Shown: one piece after another, positions 5,999 to 7,700 of the stretch
Numbering within the stretch: position 1 is the first letter of the stretch
How the letters are laid out: each line of letters begins with the position of its first letter
From: Pseudomonadota bacterium
GTDB taxonomy: Bacteria; Pseudomonadota; Gammaproteobacteria; Burkholderiales; SHXO01
Direction: 5' to 3'
Length of the DNA stretch: 7,700 nt
NCBI GenBank assembly: GCA_023430065.1
Contig: JAEZCG010000051.1
Span: forward strand, 1 to 7,700
Notes under the pieces: model-generated
Seen by the model: only the letters and a program-made list of their open reading frames with translations
Told to the model about the DNA's origin: nothing
The model's database searches: none
Translations under genes and position numbers: made by a program

Positions 5999-7549
5999 CT
6001 ACCCGCGCTCGGGCAAGGCGAACACGTACAGCGTGCCGCCCTGCTGCGTATGCTCAGGCAGGTCCTTCATGGCGTTGGCGAAACCCAGTGCCGCGGTCGG
6101 ATCGCGCGGATCGAGTTCGCCCGCCACGATGGCGCCCGACCAGCCTCCCACGCCTGCCATCACGGCCACGTACTGCCGGCCATCGGGGCCGCGGTAGGTC
6201 ATGACCTGCCCTACGATGCCCGAACCCACGCGGTAGCGCCACAGCAGTTCCCCGCTCTGCGCATCGACCGCCTTGAGCCAGCGATCCATCGTCCCGTAGA
6301 AGACGACGTCGCCGGCCGTGGCCAGCACGCCGCTCCAGACCGGGAAGTGCTCCTCGATGCGCCACAGCGCCTTGCCGTTCGCCACGTCCCAGGCCGTGAG
6401 CGTGCCGCGGTATCCGCCGGGACCTGCCGTCATCGCCACCTTCGCGCCGACATACGGCGTGCCTGCGATGTAGTTGGCATGGGTGGCCTCGTAGTCCATG
6501 CACAGGTGATTGGTGGGGATGTAGAGCAGACGGGTGCGCGGCGACCACGCCGCCGGCTGCCAATCCTTCGCTCCCGGCGCGGCCGGGCAGATGTTGCGCA
6601 CGTTGCGGCCCTGGGCGGTTTCCTTCTCCTTGACCAGCACCGGCCTCCCGCTCTCCATGTCGATGCGTTCGATGACGTTGGTGTACTCGAATGCATCCGC
6701 ACTGATGACTTCGCCGGATGTGCGGTCCAAGACGTAGAGGAAGCCGTTGCGCGAAGGGTGCACGACCACCTTGCGCAGCTGACCCTGCACTTCGGTGTCG
6801 AGCACGATGCTCTCGTTGACGCCGTCGTAGTCGTGCTGGTCGTGCGGCATCCACTGATACGCCCACACCGCCCGACCGTCGTCGGGACGGCGTGCGAAGA
6901 TCGACGCCGTCCACTTGTTGTCGCCCTTGCGCTGGTCCGGGTTCCACGGCCCGGGGTTGGCGGTGCCGTAGTAGATGAGGTTGAGCTGCGGGTCGTACGA
7001 CACCCAACCCCACACCGTGCCGCCACCGATCCTCCAGGTCTCGGCGGGCCAGGTGGTCACGCCCAGGTCCTTGCCCTGGTCCTGCGCGTAGAACGGCTTG
7101 AAGTCCGCACCGATCAACACGTCCTCGTCGGGCCCGGTGTGATAGGCGCGCCAGGCGATCTCCCCGCTGCCGGCATCCAGCGCGGTGAGCCAGCCACGCA
7201 CGCCCATCTCGCCGCCGCTGTTTCCCACCAGCACCTTGCCCCTGACCACCAAGGGTGCCATGGTCATGGTCTCGCCCATGCCGATGTCCCCGAGCTTGGT
7301 CTTCCAGATCTCATCGCCGGTCTGCGCATCGACTGCCACGGTATGGTTGTCGAGCGTGTTGAAGAAGATTCGGCCGTCGGCATAGGCGGCACCGCGGTTC
7401 ACCACGTCGCAGCAGGCCACGCCCTGCGACTCGGACAGCGGTTGCGGCCGATACGTCCACTTCTTCTCGCCGTCGCGCCGGAGGTCCAGCGCATGCAGCA
7501 GATTGGGGTAGGGCGTGACGATGTACAGGGTGTCGCCCACGACCAGTGG
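5999..7549 (-). CDS. xoxF: XoxF-like PQQ-dependent methanol/alcohol dehydrogenase, N-terminus missing
   Basis: 516 C-terminal residues of a periplasmic quinoprotein that oxidises methanol or other primary alcohols and passes electrons to cytochrome c. Numbering from the in-frame GTG at 7540: vicinal Cys43-Cys44 (GVACCDVVNRG); metal ligands Glu111 (GGEMGVRG) and Asn195 (YGTANPG); PQQ-stacking Trp177 (GGGTVWGW); catalytic Asp237 and, two residues on, Asp239 (HDQHDYDGVNE). Spacings between Trp, Glu, Asn and the catalytic Asp match those of MxaF. The extra Asp is the established mark of lanthanide-dependent enzymes; calcium-type MxaF has Ala there. Propeller W-motifs recur (DEIW, KALWRI, ELLWRY). 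The C-terminus is intact (GGTLYVFALPERG, TAG at 5999). Upstream, PLVVGDTLYIV is still family-like to 7549, then homology stops, with roughly 60 mature residues and the signal peptide absent. XoxF versus a broader ExaF/PedH-type substrate range cannot be fully settled. Confidence 0.93.
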   Translation of the reverse strand, partial: PLVVGDTLYIVTPYPNLLHALDLRRDGEKKWTYRPQPLSESQGVACCDVVNRGAAYADGRIFFNTLDNHTVAVDAQTGDEIWKTKLGDIGMGETMTMAPLVVRGKVLVGNSGGEMGVRGWLTALDAGSGEIAWRAYHTGPDEDVLIGADFKPFYAQDQGKDLGVTTWPAETWRIGGGTVWGWVSYDPQLNLIYYGTANPGPWNPDQRKGDNKWTASIFARRPDDGRAVWAYQWMPHDQHDYDGVNESIVLDTEVQGQLRKVVVHPSRNGFLYVLDRTSGEVISADAFEYTNVIERIDMESGRPVLVKEKETAQGRNVRNICPAAPGAKDWQPAAWSPRTRLLYIPTNHLCMDYEATHANYIAGTPYVGAKVAMTAGPGGYRGTLTAWDVANGKALWRIEEHFPVWSGVLATAGDVVFYGTMDRWLKAVDAQSGELLWRYRVGSGIVGQVMTYRGPDGRQYVAVMAGVGGWSGAIVAGELDPRDPTAALGFANAMKDLPEHTQQGGTLYVFALPERG

Positions 7550-7596
7550 CGGGGGCGGGGGGGCGCGGCGCCCCCCGGCGGCCCCGGCCCCCCCCG
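7550..7596. other. Low-complexity G/C junction between unrelated gene fragments
   Basis: Between the last dehydrogenase-like codon and the first MurE-like codon the sequence is almost only G and C: a G-run block to 7563, then C-runs from 7571. Translated in either adjoining frame it gives Pro/Gly/Ala/Arg runs unrelated to either protein family. It contains no recognisable promoter or ribosome site. It looks like an assembly, amplification or base-calling artefact rather than an intergenic region. Confidence 0.6.
7558..7576. repeat. Perfect 9-bp inverted repeat with 1-nt spacer
   Basis: GGGGGGCGC at 7558-7566 is mirrored by GCGCCCCCC at 7568-7576 around a single base at 7567. The one-base centre makes it a near-perfect palindrome rather than a normal terminator hairpin, and no T-run follows on either strand. 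It sits inside the suspected junction and could be a fold-back or sequencing artefact. Confidence 0.6.
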
Positions 7597-7700
7597 ACCC
7601 AGCTCGGCCAGGTGCTGACCCTGGATCACGGCGGCGAGACCGGCAGGATCACGCTGCCGCTGATCGGCGCTTACCAGGCCGCGAACGCGCTGGTCGCGGC
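7597..7700 (+). CDS. murE: Internal fragment of a Mur ligase, probably MurE
   Basis: Plus-strand frame beginning with ACC at 7597 and open to the window edge. It reads TQLGQVLTLDHGGETG, then RITLPLIGAYQAANALVAA. This matches the segment of MurE ligases near the end of the central domain: a short beta-hairpin ending L-P-L-x-G-x-F/Y-Q-x-x-N-A-L-x-A-A, where the Asn-Ala-Leu helix follows the G-x-F/Y loop. MurE adds the third residue (usually meso-diaminopimelate) to UDP-MurNAc-dipeptide in the cytoplasm during peptidoglycan synthesis. Only about 34 residues are visible, so MurF or another Mur ligase cannot be excluded, though the GQ-x-LTL plus LPLIGA-x-Q pattern favours MurE. The roughly 260 residues that should precede it are absent, replaced by the low-complexity junction. 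It is on the opposite strand to everything else here and functionally unrelated. Confidence 0.6.

Noticed and set aside
7538..7540. GTG at 7540 as the true start of the dehydrogenase
   Set aside because: Family-like residues (PLVV before GDTLYIV) continue upstream of it, and a start here would lack the signal peptide a periplasmic quinoprotein needs. The gene is truncated at the junction instead.
5999..7549. Calcium-dependent MxaF identity
   Set aside because: MxaF has Ala two residues after the catalytic Asp; this protein has Asp. No mxaI-like small subunit is visible downstream.
7550..7596. Divergent promoter or rho-independent terminator in the G/C tract
   Set aside because: There are no -10/-35-like elements, the palindrome has a one-base centre and no T-run, and neither flanking gene starts or ends there.
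5690..7618. Long open plus-strand frame of 642 codons opposite the dehydrogenase
   Set aside because: It is antisense to conserved XoxF and cytochrome codons and has no recognisable motif. It also runs through the junction without any protein-like signal.
1..7700. tRNA, rRNA, CRISPR, insertion sequence or phage/defence genes
   Set aside because: Reading both strands gave no cloverleaf, spaced repeats, transposase motifs or terminal inverted repeats; the window is almost fully explained by the respiratory genes.

Overview
High-GC (by eye about two thirds G+C) bacterial DNA, densely coding, with almost every gene on the minus strand. The gene set (PQQ alcohol dehydrogenase, lipoprotein cytochromes c, caa3-type oxidase, CtaG) points to an aerobic Gram-negative bacterium. 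The sequence does not settle a phylum: Pseudomonadota, Acidobacteriota or a related soil lineage would all fit.

Layout in the direction of transcription (right to left): a 5'-truncated XoxF-like PQQ-dependent methanol/alcohol dehydrogenase (7549-5999); two small lipoprotein c-type cytochromes (5994-5452 and 5446-5036); cytochrome c oxidase subunit II with a C-terminal cytochrome c domain (5039-4107); a fused oxidase subunit I+III (4110-1519); an unidentified three-helix membrane protein (1516-1133); a CtaG-type oxidase assembly protein (1136-207); and the start of a PRC-barrel protein (164-1), cut by the window edge. Spacings from xoxF to ctaG run from 4-nt overlaps to gaps of 5 nt, so those seven genes look like one polycistronic, translationally coupled unit. 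The last gene follows after 42 nt with its own Shine-Dalgarno.

Read together, the genes describe a nearly complete periplasmic alcohol-to-oxygen electron chain: dehydrogenase (PQQ, probably a lanthanide) to lipoprotein cytochrome(s) c, to the cytochrome c domain and CuA of subunit II, to heme a and heme a3-CuB in subunit I, to O2. CtaG would help metallate the oxidase. The oxidase is unusual: it keeps the metal ligands, the HPEVY motif and the D-channel entrance Asp, but lacks the K-channel lysine, the matching subunit II glutamate and several D-channel polar residues.

At the right edge the minus-strand dehydrogenase stops abruptly at about 7549. After 47 bases of G/C-only-like, palindromic low-complexity sequence, a plus-strand piece of a MurE-like ligase begins mid-protein (7597-7700). 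Both genes are missing their 5' ends there, so the junction is most simply an assembly or library chimera. No RNA genes, CRISPR arrays, insertion sequences, promoters or terminators were found, and there is no gene-free stretch above 300 bases.
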